From Triangularia verruculosa (lineage: Eukaryota; Ascomycota; Sordariomycetes; Sordariales; Podosporaceae), in NCBI GenBank assembly GCA_033296885.1, contig MU864033.1, positions 1 through 64,000 on the forward strand: a stretch of DNA of 64,000 nt. The letters run 5' to 3'. This document shows, piece after piece, positions 32,643-43,998 of the stretch. The first letter of the stretch is position 1, and the number at the start of each line of letters is the position of its first letter. The notes beneath the pieces are model-generated. The model was not told the origin of the DNA and searched no databases. It saw only the letters and a list, made by a program, of their open reading frames with translations. The translations under genes and the position numbers were made by a program.

Positions 32643-33884
32643 TTAACCTATCTGCCCATTCTTCTTCCCATCTTCATCCTCCCATCTTTTGCCATACTTC
32701 AGCCCCTTACCGCTCGGAGACACTTTGACGAGTCCCTTAGACTCCTTGGTCTTGAACTGCAAGCCTTTGAGGAGACTGTAAATGACCTTGAGTGTGGGCG
32801 TGGGGACGCCCGCATTATCAGCTTCGCGAAGTGGCTCGCCGAGTATGTTCTCGAGCTCAATGAACCTGCCCTAAAATGATTTCAGTATCCAATCACCAAA
32901 AATATAGAGCTGGAATATAAGGTACCTTCGTGATGTCTTGCAACATACTCGGTCGGAAAAAGGCTGTGTAGTTGTCAGCCCGTATGATGGTCTCGATTAG
33001 GCCGTCTGAAAGGTCCACTCCGGACACTGTGCGAGCGGTGGCTTGGATCTCCTTCATGGCTGGGCGAACCAAGTCGTCGATGATGAACTCGGAAGCACGC
33101 ATTCGAGATGTGTCCATCTGCAGGATGGCAGCAATGGTGTTGTAAGAGGCGTTGTAGAGCAACTTTTTCCACCTTGCATTTTCGACTCTGGGTTCGTAGG
33201 TGCATGTCACGTTTGGACAGGAAGCATAGGCCTCCTGGAAATCCTTTGCCGCAGCCGTGGACCTCTTGACAGAAATGTTCTCATTGGAAAAGGGGCTGAT
33301 GATGAGTCTGTCATGGTTGACATGCGTGATGGTGCCCGGTGGATTCTCGATGGCCCCGATGTAAGGAACGCCAGAAATGACCGGATTGTGGGGGAAAGCC
33401 TTGATGATGGGCCGCTCGATGTTGATGCCGTTCTGCAGGAGCGCAATTACGGTCTTGCCTGTCGTTATAGCAGGGGCAATGAGAGTAGCCACGCTGGGCG
33501 GGATGTCGGCAAGGTTCTTGGTGGTGACGACGATGAAGTCAAATGGGCGAGAGAACATGTTTCCCACATCGGGAATGGTGTTCCGGACTGTGTTACCGGT
33601 TAGCAAAGCGGATGTGCACGTTTCGTGGGGGTCTCCCATTTCAGCCCTCAGGGCTGCGAGAACTTACTGTGGGAAGGTCTCCAGCCCGAGATTGGCTCCG
33701 GGCCATGATCAATGGACTTGATATCAAATCCCGACTCTTCCACTGCCTCGAAGTTGGATCGCAACACTGCCGTGACCTCTGCTTTGCCGCCCTTCTCGAG
33801 TGCGTATGCTGCCATCGTCCCCACGCCACCAGATCCAATGACGAGGATGTTGTGTTTTCGTTCCTCAACTGTTAGAGACCCCAT
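32643..33884 (-). CDS. Ketopantoate reductase family (ApbA/PanE) oxidoreductase
   Basis: Exons 33884-33668, 33587-32926 and 32870-32643, with introns of 80 and 55 nt, give 368 residues. A shorter reading stopping at 32893 would miss the third exon, which supplies GRFIELENILGEPLREADNA and GVPTPTLKVIYSLL, both typical of the C-terminal domain. The N-terminal Rossmann fold has GSGGVG at residues 17-22; VVTTKN follows near 96, LLQNGI near 130, and W-KKLLYNASYN carries the catalytic-type Lys and Asn. The family reduces 2-dehydropantoate with NADPH (pantothenate synthesis). Fungi carry many paralogues acting on other substrates, so the substrate is open. The C-terminal 20 residues are lysine-rich. 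Confidence 0.9.
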
Positions 33885-35521
33885 CTTGGAAAAAAGAAAA
33901 AAGAGGCAGGTTCGGTTTGCTGCTTGTAACAGACTTTTGGCAAAGCAGAAGCCACGGAGAAAGGCATGTCTTTTATACTGTGGGCATCAGCGCCTCTCGG
34001 CCGGATGTTCTTGCCATCCCAGCTAGCTGGCACCCGTCACACAAGGAAATTCCGGACATGGCGGTCGCTGATCAAGACTTGTGTTCCTCCTGCTATTTTT
34101 GAGACACCGTATGCAGACCGAACCTGACCCCCACGCGCAAGTTTGCTGGGCCCGTGGTCTTTTATGATCAACACCAGTCCGACGGGAGTCCCCCGAAGTA
34201 TCCAACACTTTCCCAAGCTCTGGTGGGCTGTAGCCATTTAAATAGCAGCATGCCTGACCGGTGCTCAATGGACAGGGGCGCCATATGCGCCAACGGGGCA
34301 CAGCGCTCCCACGAGGAGACGACCCAAAGCGGTAGGCGACCCGACTGTCTGGAACCATGTGCTCAACAAACGATGTAAATCGGCCCACTCCAACCTTCGT
34401 CGCTTCTTTATATCAAGGAAGAACCCCACATATTACATCGATCCAAATTTCTTTGGGGCTTCATCAGGATCGTTGAGAGCCGGTAGCATAGGTATGTGAC
34501 GACCTGGTATCTCCGCGGGGGTTGGTGCACGCCGTCATGATCTGATCAAACATCCAGCTTCGCGGTGAGCCAAGTAAGGCGTATGGTATTTCTCCCAGGG
34601 CCAATGACGTGCTCTGGCCCTCCACCCTCTGCTTTAACTCTTGCCGCCAATGGGGGTGGACTTGTGTGTTTCAAATGGAAACCTGAGACACACGTGCTTG
34701 CATTAGCCAGGGCGCCAACGCCATTATCGGTGGACTGTAGCAGCCGCTCATATGGCGGGATATCTGTCAGGTCTCTTCTGGACTTCGGCTTACTTGTCTG
34801 GTGGTTAAAGTTGTAAGTGATCCATGTCTAGCTGCCCGTACTGATGCTGATGCACACATAGTTCCTTCCCCACTGGAATTGCTATCATAGCCTTACAATT
34901 ACATTAATCTCAGGTCCAAATTACTCCTTTCCGGAAGCTATCATGTCTACAAGTGCGGGTGACTTTACCTCCGACAGATCTTTCGATGAGACCATATCTC
35001 AATGCAGACCCGGCACCCCTCAGCTAACTGCCTCACCCTATGATTCAGGTTATAGAATCGTTGACGTCGGCGAGAAAAATACGTCTTACTCGCAAAAGGT
35101 GTTCGTCACTGGGGCCGACCGAAGCTAAAAGGCTCTTGGCAAAGCCTTTACCGGCATATAGGTGGATGAATAGGGGGACAAAGATAAGTCACGAAAATGG
35201 CCGGCTGGGGACCGCGGAAGGGACGTCTCCGATAGGGCAAGATGATCAACCACAGCGAGTTGGGAACAAGGTCTTATCCATTCATTCGACTAGCTTCGCG
35301 GATGGCGATGTCTGCCTCATATCGCCTATATTGACCAAGCGGGCTAGGACATGTCCATCGTCAGACGTGCCCAAAAAGAACTCCGAAATGGCTTGCCATG
35401 GGCGGGGGACAGCAATCCTGAAAAGGTATTTCAATCCACTGAATCTCACTGAACTATCTACTCTCAGCAGGACTTGACAGCTAAGCAAGTTTCTTGCGGT
35501 TTTGTTCTTGATACTGCTGCC
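33885..35521. promoter_or_regulatory. Divergent intergenic region, KPR / LPMO
   Basis: 1.6 kb lie between two start codons facing away from each other, so both promoters are here. ORFs (34023-34388 -, 35040-35477 + and others) overlap in conflicting frames and match nothing known. No TATA box is obvious near the LPMO start. Confidence 0.45.
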
Positions 35522-36332
35522 ATGAAACTCATCTCAGTTGTGACTCTGGCTTGTGCGGCCAACGCTCATAGCATTTTCCAGGTATGAACGGTTACCCACT
35601 CGTCGTCCGCCCTTCATCCTGACAAAGCCCTTCCGACTAACCCTATCATCTTAGAAAGTCTCCGTTAACGGCGTCGAACACCCCCAACTCCACGGCCTTC
35701 GTGCTCCCTCTCAGCCTAACCCTGTGACCAACGTCAACGACGCCCAGCTAGCCTGCGGTATACGCGGCACCCAGTCCAACCAAGTCATTTCAGTCAAGGC
35801 TGGCGATAGAATCGGCGCGTGGTGGGGTCACGTTATCGGCGGTGCTCAATGGCCCAACGACCCTGATCACCCCATTGCATCCTCGCACAAAGGTCCCATC
35901 TCGACTTACATGGCGAAAGTCGACAATGCCGCTACCACATCCCCCAACAACCTCAAGTGGTTCAAAATTGCAGAAGAAGGGCTCAACACTCAGACTGGCA
36001 AGTGGGGGGTTGACACCATGATCGCCAACACAGGGTGGTCTTATGCTACCATTCCCACCTGTCTGGCACCCGGACACTATCTGCTGCGTCAGGAGCTGTT
36101 GGCATTGCACTCTGCTTACAGCAACATGGGTGCTCAGTTCTATCAGTCGTGTGCGCAGCTGAGTGTTTCAGGGAGCGGCAGCTATGTGCCGAGCCAGACG
36201 TTTAGCATTCCGGGTGCGTATAAGCAAAATGATCCGGGGATTTTGTTGCAGATTTGGGTCGCCAGTGTTCCGGACAACGGGAGGAAGCCGTACGCCATCC
36301 CAGGGCCGAGACCTATGACTTGCCCTGTTTGA
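35522..36332 (+). CDS. AA9 lytic polysaccharide monooxygenase
   Basis: Exons 35522-35581 and 35655-36332, with a 73-nt intron (GTATGA ... TTAG), give 245 residues. The first exon is only 20 codons: a 15-residue signal peptide (MKLISVVTLACAANA) and then HSIFQ, so cleavage exposes His16 as the N-terminal His of the copper histidine brace. The second brace His is His98 in ASSHKGPISTYMAKVDNAA; the axial Tyr lies in AQFYQSC near residue 190. IANTGWSYATIP and the block around LLRQELLALHSAY are also diagnostic. It oxidatively cleaves cellulose or related glucans outside the cell. There is no C-terminal CBM1 or linker, so it is a single-domain AA9. Without the true first exon the protein would appear to lack the catalytic His. 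Confidence 0.95.
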
Positions 36333-38502
36333 GGTTCCAATAATGAAGTTAAGCAACTGATGGTAGTCTGCTTGACATGCATAGGTAGAGAGGTACGGCA
36401 AGCGTGGCAATCACATCAACGTTGCTTCCCTACCTCTGAAGTAGCCCCCTCCCAATATCACATCAGGCTTCTACCTTCCGTGTTGTACAGCAGTCTTGGC
36501 CTGCAAATTATATCACGGCGTATTTCCGTTCATTCCTCATGCTTCACGATGGCACAGCCTTGTGCTCACCAGATTTCTTGCTATTGAAGTCACCTTCACT
36601 TCATCTCCGGCTTCAACGGTCTTGTGGCCCTGTTCCTGTCGCTCTTTATTATCATTACCTCCAACTACGATAGTACACTTGTCCTCATAGTGTCTCCTCT
36701 TATCAAATAGCGCAGACGGTTGGAGCAACTGAGCTTTTCCATCCGGTAGCATTTTCAGGGGAACAGGATTCCACGCCGTTCGGTACCAGCGTCCAACCGC
36801 TCAAACACCCGCAACAGGGCATTACACTGCCAAATGAACCTCGCCATCTTTCTCAAGATCCCGCGGGGAACAAATATGCCGATTCTTTCATTTGAGCTAT
36901 GCATGTCCGCTACAGGAGGTTGGTAGATGCATATGCAAAAAGAGGGCGGGTTGGCCTGCTCAAGGTGGCCGCAAGCGGACCATCTAGGTAGGTAAGAAAC
37001 AACATGATGTTCGGCTCAGGGGTAATTGAAACGAGGGACATGAGGGGAAGTAATCTCTGTGATCTGGTCCAAGGGCGGTTGGGATCGTGGGATGAAGCTT
37101 TTAGGCTCTGTATCCTGGAGACTTCAATTCGTGGGAGGATGAGGAGGGACGGGACTGAAACGGGGACTGATACCTTCCTTATATGAGCCCGCTCTATGAC
37201 AACGAAATATGAGTGGGACAGTTGTGATGTTGGGGGAGGCTCTTGTGGTACGCAAACGGGGAGACTGCGGAGGTGGAGGAGGTTTTGGACCCCGAAACGA
37301 CGCGGTGTCTATATGCGGTACCTCACCTCACTGCCTTGCCTCTGTAACTTCACACGAATGTGAATACAAGGCTTTGTACGCGTGTTGCTGCATAAGATAC
37401 CTATCTCTTTTGGCAGTAGAAAAGACAACCAGACAAGGTATCTCCAACTCAGATATCGACCCCATATCTAACGCCGGGCAAATCGCCAAGTTCACCAACC
37501 GAACTGCCCCAACTTGAAACGTCCCTGACCTGCTGTCTTCACAGTGCACATTTTGTTTCCTGCAGGTACGCGGCGTCGATGCACAGGTTTGCGTCCTGTT
37601 GTGGGCGGCACAGCAGACCATCGCAAGGGGCAAAGGTGTGGGATATCGACAGACAAGCTCATTCGGCTACCGCGACGCTCCTAAAAATGGCTCTCGAGTT
37701 GTTGTCTGTGGGGATTACTCCGACCATCATATGCCATCAATTAAGCTTCTTACTGATTTGCGTCAAATCCTGGGCTAACTCCGAGATCAGTGCTCCGGAG
37801 ACATGGACGAGATAAACGGCAGCCTGGACTTCCGGGTGAATGAGCTGAAAGTGTCTGTGCCACGGAGGCGAAAAGGTCTTGAAGCCAACAGCTCTGAGCC
37901 TCTGGGTTTCTGTGCGAGATGAATGATTCGAGGCGGATGCTCAGGTGTTATGTGTACAAGGTGGCACAAGAGCCGATCACTTCCCCTTTACCGCTCCTTT
38001 TTCCTTTGAAGGGTCCTTGGGGTCGATACCCTTAGATGGAATGAACAAACAATGGTCACTCTTTGATGAAGATCCTTGTTGGGTTTCGGTCCATGGATTG
38101 TGATTAAACTTGCAGATTGGCCACTGCAAGCAAGGGTTTCTTGATTTCTCGTGGCATTCATGTCCGTGTAGAGTAGCCGTGCCGCAGCAAAACACACTTT
38201 GCGCAACATTGAAACATTGAAACATCCATATTACCTCACATCTTGTCTGTGTGCACTGGCCAGGACGGTGACTGTGCCGTTTGAATTCTTCCCGCCACCC
38301 CTAGCTCACCCCAGGAATCCTTCCGTAAATAACTCATTTCAATCTCAGTGTCCCCTTCTGAGCTTGTGTTTTTCGTTTTTTTGTTCTCGAGTTCCTGCCC
38401 ATTGGATCCTCAACAACAACCTAGGTTGAAAGAAGAGGATACATGTGACGACTGGGATCGACCGTGTTCAACGAACTTGAACATCGACGACAACGACCAA
38501 AA
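36333..38502. other. 2.2-kb intergenic stretch, no gene recognised
   Basis: The stretch holds the LPMO 3' UTR and the promoter of the 38503 gene. ORFs at 37209-37517 (+), 37328-37633 (-), 37977-38225 (-) and 38348-38677 (+) overlap or run as shadows, and none shows a domain. CTAGGTAGGTA near 36985 belongs to the dispersed palindrome-like motif. Confidence 0.4.
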
Positions 38503-39960
38503 ATGTCACCACACAGGCCAATATTGCTGGCCAGTACACTATTCCTGTTGCTGTTCAGCAGCTGCATTGGCGGAGTGGAAGCGCAGGAACCAACATGCTA
38601 CGACACATGGGGAAACAAAGACTCGAACCAAATGCCGTGTTATGGGCCGGGGTCAACATCAGATACGAAAACTATAACACACTGCTGCAACAAGAACGAC
38701 TACTGCCTGTCAAATGGGCTGTGTATGAGCCCACAAGCCAACAATCTTATGACACAACAAGGCTGCACCGATAAAGACTGGAATGGCTCCTCCTGCAATC
38801 GGTTTTGTCAACCACAGAAACGTGACTGACCCCTGACTACCCCATATCCTCCTCATCTGTCATGATATGCTGTACTAACATCCAACACAGGTAACAACCT
38901 CCTATCATCAATCCCACTCATACCCTGCCCAGCTACCTTCAACTCCTCCAACGGCCTCCAATTCTGCTGCGGAAACAACCCAGAAGAAGCCGCCACATGC
39001 TGTGAATCCAGCGTCAGCATCTCCATCCCAACCGGCACCCTCCTCCTCCCGTCCTCCCCATCACCATCAGACTCCCCCTCCTCAACAACCTCAGAAACGC
39101 TCAAAATCGGGCTCGGCATCGGTCTCGGAATTGGTATCCCCATCTTTGCCGTTCTGTTAGTGGTAGCCTACTTGCTCGCTCACCCCCGCTACCCCCCATC
39201 CACCTCCTCCTCCTCCCGCTCCCGCTCAGCCCAGCAACACCAAGCGAAGCACCGCTATCACTCCTCCAACCTCTCCTCAGGCTGGCATCTCCGCGCTCCA
39301 TCCCGAACCACCGTCCGGGGTGGCTATCGCGGCCACGAAAAGCGCGATTCGTTCGGTAGAGTCGACACAAACGTTGGACCGCCATCAGACGACGGCGACT
39401 GGGCTGCTCGCACAGGCGGTCCCGACTCGGCGGCATGGCCACCTACCGGTACGAACGTCGCTGCTGCGATCGCTGCGTGGGCGAACATCAATGCCAGCCA
39501 TCTGAACAACGACGATGTGCCGCCGAGTCCGAAGGAGATGGATGCCAGGAGTAGAGCTGGATCGAGGTTGAGGCATTATTTCCGGGGAGAGACTCCGACT
39601 CCGGGGAGGTATGAGCTCCCGGCGGAAGGGACTGACCAGAAGGGCAGGAAGATAGGGGTTGGAGTTAGGGAGATGGCGGCTGTGGGGGATCGAGAGCTGC
39701 CGGCGTGCCCGGATTACAGTGAGGAGCCGGGTGTTGGGACGATGGGCACTACAGGAACGATAGGGCCGGATAGTATGACTATTAATGTTGGGGCTATGCC
39801 TGTTACGCCGATGGGAGTGGGGACGATGAATGGGACGATGAGGGGGGAGCAAGTGTCGCCTTTGACGGCGGTGGAAGGGGGACAGGGGACATTTAGTGGG
39901 GGTACGGTGTTGGATAAGGTGGTTAGTGGGGAGGTTATGGGGCAGGGGCATGAGAGGTGA
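38503..39960 (+). CDS. Cys-rich single-pass surface protein
   Basis: Exons 38503-38821 and 38891-39960, with a 69-nt intron (GTGACT ... CTAAC ... ACAG), give 462 residues. The ATG at 38503 is used; the codon at 38464 in the same frame is GTG. A signal peptide covers about residues 1-28. The ectodomain (about 29-165) has some 15 Cys, including CC pairs (HCCNKNDYC, FCCGNN, TCCESS), and a short Ser/Pro/Thr stalk. One membrane helix follows at about 180-200 (GLGIGLGIGIPIFAVLLVV), then a 260-residue polar cytoplasmic tail. This plan (secreted Cys-rich head, Ser/Thr stalk, one TM, disordered tail) is common among ascomycete surface or sensor proteins such as the WSC type, but the head does not match WSC clearly. 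No function assigned. Confidence 0.8.
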
Positions 39961-40530
39961 TGGGGTTGAGTAAGAAGGTTTCGCGTTTCTTTGTAGGGGT
40001 TGGATACTTACCCAGGTATTTCTTTTGTGCTGGTCAGGTTGGGGATGATTGGAAAGCATTGTAACATTATTATGGTTCATAATTTGTGAGAGTATGGGTG
40101 GACAGCGAAAGGTGATGGCTGGTTGGGATCAGAAATGGCTGTCTAAGGTACCTACCTAACTATTTCATAAGACGTGTAAGATGACTTCAAGGCAAGGTTC
40201 GTAAACAAGATGCAAAAATTCTTTGCTTGTATGAACTGGACATTAATCTAATCTATCTACTGTTGTCTAAACTCAAAGCCGTCCACTCTAGGTAGCTACG
40301 GTAGTTTTACGCTTGACTGGGGGTGGCATATTGGAGCACTCTCTGTCTCTTCCCGATGTTTTATGCGAATCATCTCAACTTCATACCTATATTGCCAGTG
40401 CCAGGTTGCACCTGCCAGCGCTCGACCCAAGTGCTCTTAACCTTCCACGAACAAAGCAGCGGAATTCCACGACACACTACCTACCTACCTAGGTAGGTAC
40501 CTCATCAATCCCCACGCAGGCCCTGCTACA
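39961..40530. other. Intergenic with TACCTAGGTA-type motifs
   Basis: The stretch holds the 3' UTR of the surface protein and the 5' flank of the next gene. It contains GGTACCTACCTAAC near 40150, CTAGGTAGCTACGG near 40290 and a perfect palindrome at 40482-40499. No RNA gene recognised. Confidence 0.5.
40482..40499. repeat. 18-bp perfect palindrome TACCTACCTAGGTAGGTA
   Basis: The two 9-nt arms meet at CCT|AGG and match completely. It lies 31 bp upstream of the ATG at 40531. Related but shorter sites recur in other gene-free parts of the window (29373-29386, about 36985, 44785, 52630, 58332). Confidence 0.8.
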
Positions 40531-42025
40531 ATGCCATCACCAAAGCCGCCTTTAAATCGGAGCTCTGTTTTTGGTCAGCATCCATCTGATGCATCAAACC
40601 ACGGGGGCAATGGTTATACCCGCGACCTGCCATGGTATGTCATGGCAGTTATTGGATTCGTCACCATATCAACCGCCATCTACATGTGGTTCCTATTAGA
40701 TTCCTCCAAGGGTCTTCTAAAAACAGTGTCTTCTACCCTTTTCTCAAATTACCGAACCATCGCACCATTCATCTTCGACTCAGTCCAGGGTTTGCTTCAG
40801 CAATGGCCGAACTCATTCGCATCCAACGGCCATTCTATTGTTGCCGGAACCATTGCACCGGTGACGGCTCTTTACCATGCCAAACATGCTCCTGGCCCGC
40901 CAAAGAAACCGACATTTTTCGCTTTTGATGCGTATGTCCACATCCTTCTTCTCCACGGGCACCTCTCTTCCCTCGCCTTTTCCGCGAGGCATCGCCAAGG
41001 TGTCCTAATAATCGCAAGTACCTACTTTACTAATGTAAACAACAGGGAAATGTCGGTTAGTATCTACGGGGGTTTCGGTCGATCATGCTTACATGTGTAC
41101 CAAACCACTCGACCTCTCAATATCATCTACTTCGATGGGCAGTCAGCCGCTCTAACCCCTTTAGGCACTCTCGACTCCCAGATTGCGGTTCTCCAAGGTT
41201 ACGTCCCGCTTGATCCAGACTACGACCTCGTCTATGATGACGATCAGCGAGCTTTTGATCTTTGTGTCTTGGCCAATAAGCTTGGGATTGACGGTGTTGT
41301 CAGGATGAATGCTGGATTTGAGGTCCTGGTATGCGATATCACGGCGGCTGGACTCCAGCCCCTCTTTATCACCAACATCACCGCGCCCGGCAACATGGAG
41401 GAGGACCCCGAAGGCCTTCCACGCGACCCCAACCGTCAACCGCCCAGAGGTTTCGGAAATATCTTCTCGGAGCAGGGTTCATACGAATGGCTTCGCAGCG
41501 CTTCCTGGCACTATGGCCGAGAGGGTGGTCTTGCAGAAAGCCGAGTCCAGCTCGACATCTGCCGCATGATTTCCTTTTACGATCCCCAGCTAACACCACA
41601 CCACAGATTACTGGGGCCACCAACCCGTCAAGTCCAAAACTTCAGCTCAGATTTGCAAGGAGATAGGCCGTTACAGACAACTTACCGAAGACATGCTGTC
41701 GTGGATAGGGTGGGATCTATGGACCAACTGTGATAGACAGTGCGGGTTTGATGTAAGATTTGAATGCTGCCCAAAAGTCCACATCTGAGAAAGTTACTGA
41801 CTGCGTTTGGCCGAACAGGAAATCTGTGCAATCCCCACCTGACCAGTTGTATACGCTCCTGGTCTCCCACAGGGTGGGATTTACTCTGCCAACCTGCCAA
41901 GCCTTTCAGAGGAGGAGATGCTTGAGTTCTGGAGGCCAAAGTGCATCAATAGGCCGACTTTTGATCGCGATGGCGGACGTGGGAGAGATCCAATTCATCA
42001 GGTTCCTGATGTGCCGCCCTATTAG
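40531..42025 (+). pseudogene. Uncharacterised ascomycete membrane-anchored protein, probably broken
   Basis: The first frame (from 40531) encodes an N-terminal membrane helix (PWYVMAVIGFVTISTAIYMW) and then a conserved domain: RPLNIIYFDGQSAALTPLGT, LGIDGVVRMNAGFEVLVCDI, GFGNIFSEQGSYEWLRSASW and ISFYDPQLT (about 41595). Homology then continues in another frame from about 41607: ICKEIGRYRQLTEDMLSWIG followed by WDLWTNCDRQCGFD. After a normal 66-nt intron (41753-41818), EICAIPT is followed by TGA at 41840-41842 where Trp is expected. The same frame runs on through GGIYSANLPSLSEEEMLEFW to a stop at 42023-42025. A branch site and acceptor (CTAAC...CACAG) precede the second block but no GT donor fits, suggesting a deletion. 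A longer intron (41753 to about 41878) would skip the TGA, but not the first break. The family is of unknown function. Confidence 0.65.
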
Positions 42026-42314
42026 GGGCTGGAACTTTGGGGATGTAAACAGCCCCACCCAATCGCTCATCAGCCATGTCTCACATGTGGGCGAACAGAA
42101 TAGGCTCGTCGTGGCTATTGGTTATGGATTATTCTCACTGCGTCCTCTATGCAGCTGTGGCGCTGTCAGTTGTCAGGACGTCTGAAAATGAGGTTAGGGT
42201 CCAGCGGAAGCCGATATTAATCATGATTATCGAGGGCCCCCCTCCCAAAAGAAAAGAAAAAATAACACCCTGTTCTCTATAGTTATATCGACTTCTTAGA
42301 GAGGTAATTTGACA

Positions 42315-43998
42315 ATGCCCGAAGTGTTCTACCCCAATTGTACCTTCCCTGGTGACGATGCCGGCATCGTCGCCACTCCTGACATGCGTGGGACCCTCGA
42401 CATTCTTTGGAGCTGTCTGGCTGTTGTCATTCTCTGCACATGGGTGGTCCTTCACGAAAACGTCCCAGCTGAAGGCGACACCAAGTCGCAGGATTGGAAG
42501 CAACGGCTCTTTCTCGACCTGTACTTGGCTGTCCAGAAGATCTGTTCCTTTGGCTGGGCTCTCTTCGCTCCGGAGCTCTTCACCGGGAAGGCCATGATGG
42601 GTTTGTACTTTGCCCATCACGTCCGTGACATCATGCAAAAGGCGATGAACAAAGACCAAAGCGCGAAAGAAGTTGATTGGACACTTCAACATGCCTTCTT
42701 GGCCAATATGGGTGGCTACTCGATTGAATTTGATGAAGACAGCGCACCTGCGAGTGTTAACAGAAGCCAAATACGATCCGCCCGGCAAAAGATGCAGGAA
42801 GGAGGGCAAAGATCTGTCATATCATGTTATACAGCGCCCCTCTCGAGCCCAGTGTCCCCAGCTATGACTCCCGGACAGATAGAGGCCCAGCCAGAGAAAA
42901 GGCCGGACGTCCAAGGTTCGTTGATGGGCTTCCTGTGACCAAGAACCACGCTAAACTTTGAGCACAGTGACAGCAATACCCTCAGTCGATGACAAGCTCC
43001 GAGCCAAGCTCATCAAGCTCTTCAACCAACACGAGGGGAACAAGTGGTTTATCTTCCCACTCCCCGCCGTTGTTCAGGGCCGCTGGAAAGAAGACCCAAC
43101 AAATCTCGGCCTCATCGAATCCGCCATAAAAAGCACTGTCGCCTCAAATCTCGACGCACACACTCCCCACTCCTACTTCCAGAATCTCATCGTCCTCCGC
43201 GGAAACATCTGGGTCGTCGACGGCATGCAGCTCGCCTACGCCCGCAGCATCGGAATCATCACCGCCATCCCCCCAGTCACCGACGACGAGATCATGGACC
43301 GCAGCAAGGGCGACTGGGTGACCAAAGCCCTCGCCATCATCCAAGTCGCGTGGCTCTGGATCCAGCTCATTGTCCGAACCACGCAGCAACTCACCGCCAC
43401 CCAGCTCGAGATCATGACGGCGGCGTTTGCCACCTGCAGTGTCTTCACCTACGCGCTGTACCTCCCAAAGCCAAAGGACGTCAAGACGCGGATTCGGATC
43501 CGGGCTGCTCGGTACCCGACCGTCGAGGAGATGAAAACCCTTGGACGGAAAGGCCCGTCGTCTGTTTGGTTCCAGCGGATCCATTTACAGCTGGGTAATG
43601 ACAACATCCACCATCGAGAGGGAAAACATTCCGCCCTGGTGATGATCACGCTCTGCGGGTTTATCGCGATGGTTTTTGCAGCGGTGCATTTTGCGTGCTG
43701 GCATTCTCACTTTCCGACGTGGGGCGAGCAGCTGGGGTGGAGGATCGCGTGTGGGATTTTACTGGTGGCTCCGGTGCCGATTTGTGGCTTGATGCTCTGG
43801 GATCATGACTTGGAAAGTAAGAGGATGGAAGAGAGCGCGAGAACTCAACCAGGGGCGCTCTTGAAGAGGATGTCGCTTGCGCTTGAGGGGGTGTATGTAT
43901 TGGCGAGACTGTTTATGATGGTAGAGGCAGGGAGGAGTCTGTATTATCAACCCAAAGAGAGTTTCGTGGCGACGTGGGGTTTTATTCCGCATGTTTAG
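42315..43998 (+). CDS. Multi-pass membrane protein, second family member
   Basis: Exons 42315-42915 and 42968-43998, with a 52-nt intron (GTTCGT ... GCTAAA ... ACAG), give 543 residues. It shares the landmarks of the 6773-8692 protein in the same order: HENVPAE, LFAPELF, an AFLANMGGY block, then DRSKGDWVTKALAIIQVAWL with WIQLIVR, and FVATWGFIPHV at the very end. Hydrophobic segments lie near residues 30-50, 85-105, 330-350, 365-385, 430-450 and 465-490. It lacks the N-terminal signal-like helix of its paralogue, and the polar loop is shorter. Similarity is clear only in these blocks, so the two are diverged paralogues, not a recent duplication. No function known. It starts 290 bp after the broken gene. 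Confidence 0.82.

Noticed and set aside
38464..38502. Upstream start of the Cys-rich surface protein
   Set aside because: The codon at 38464 is GTG, and the 13 extra residues would precede the signal peptide.
40531..43998. Defence-system-like operon of two membrane proteins
   Set aside because: The first gene looks broken, the families are ordinary ascomycete ones, and each gene has its own promoter region; no nuclease, NTPase or sensor is present.
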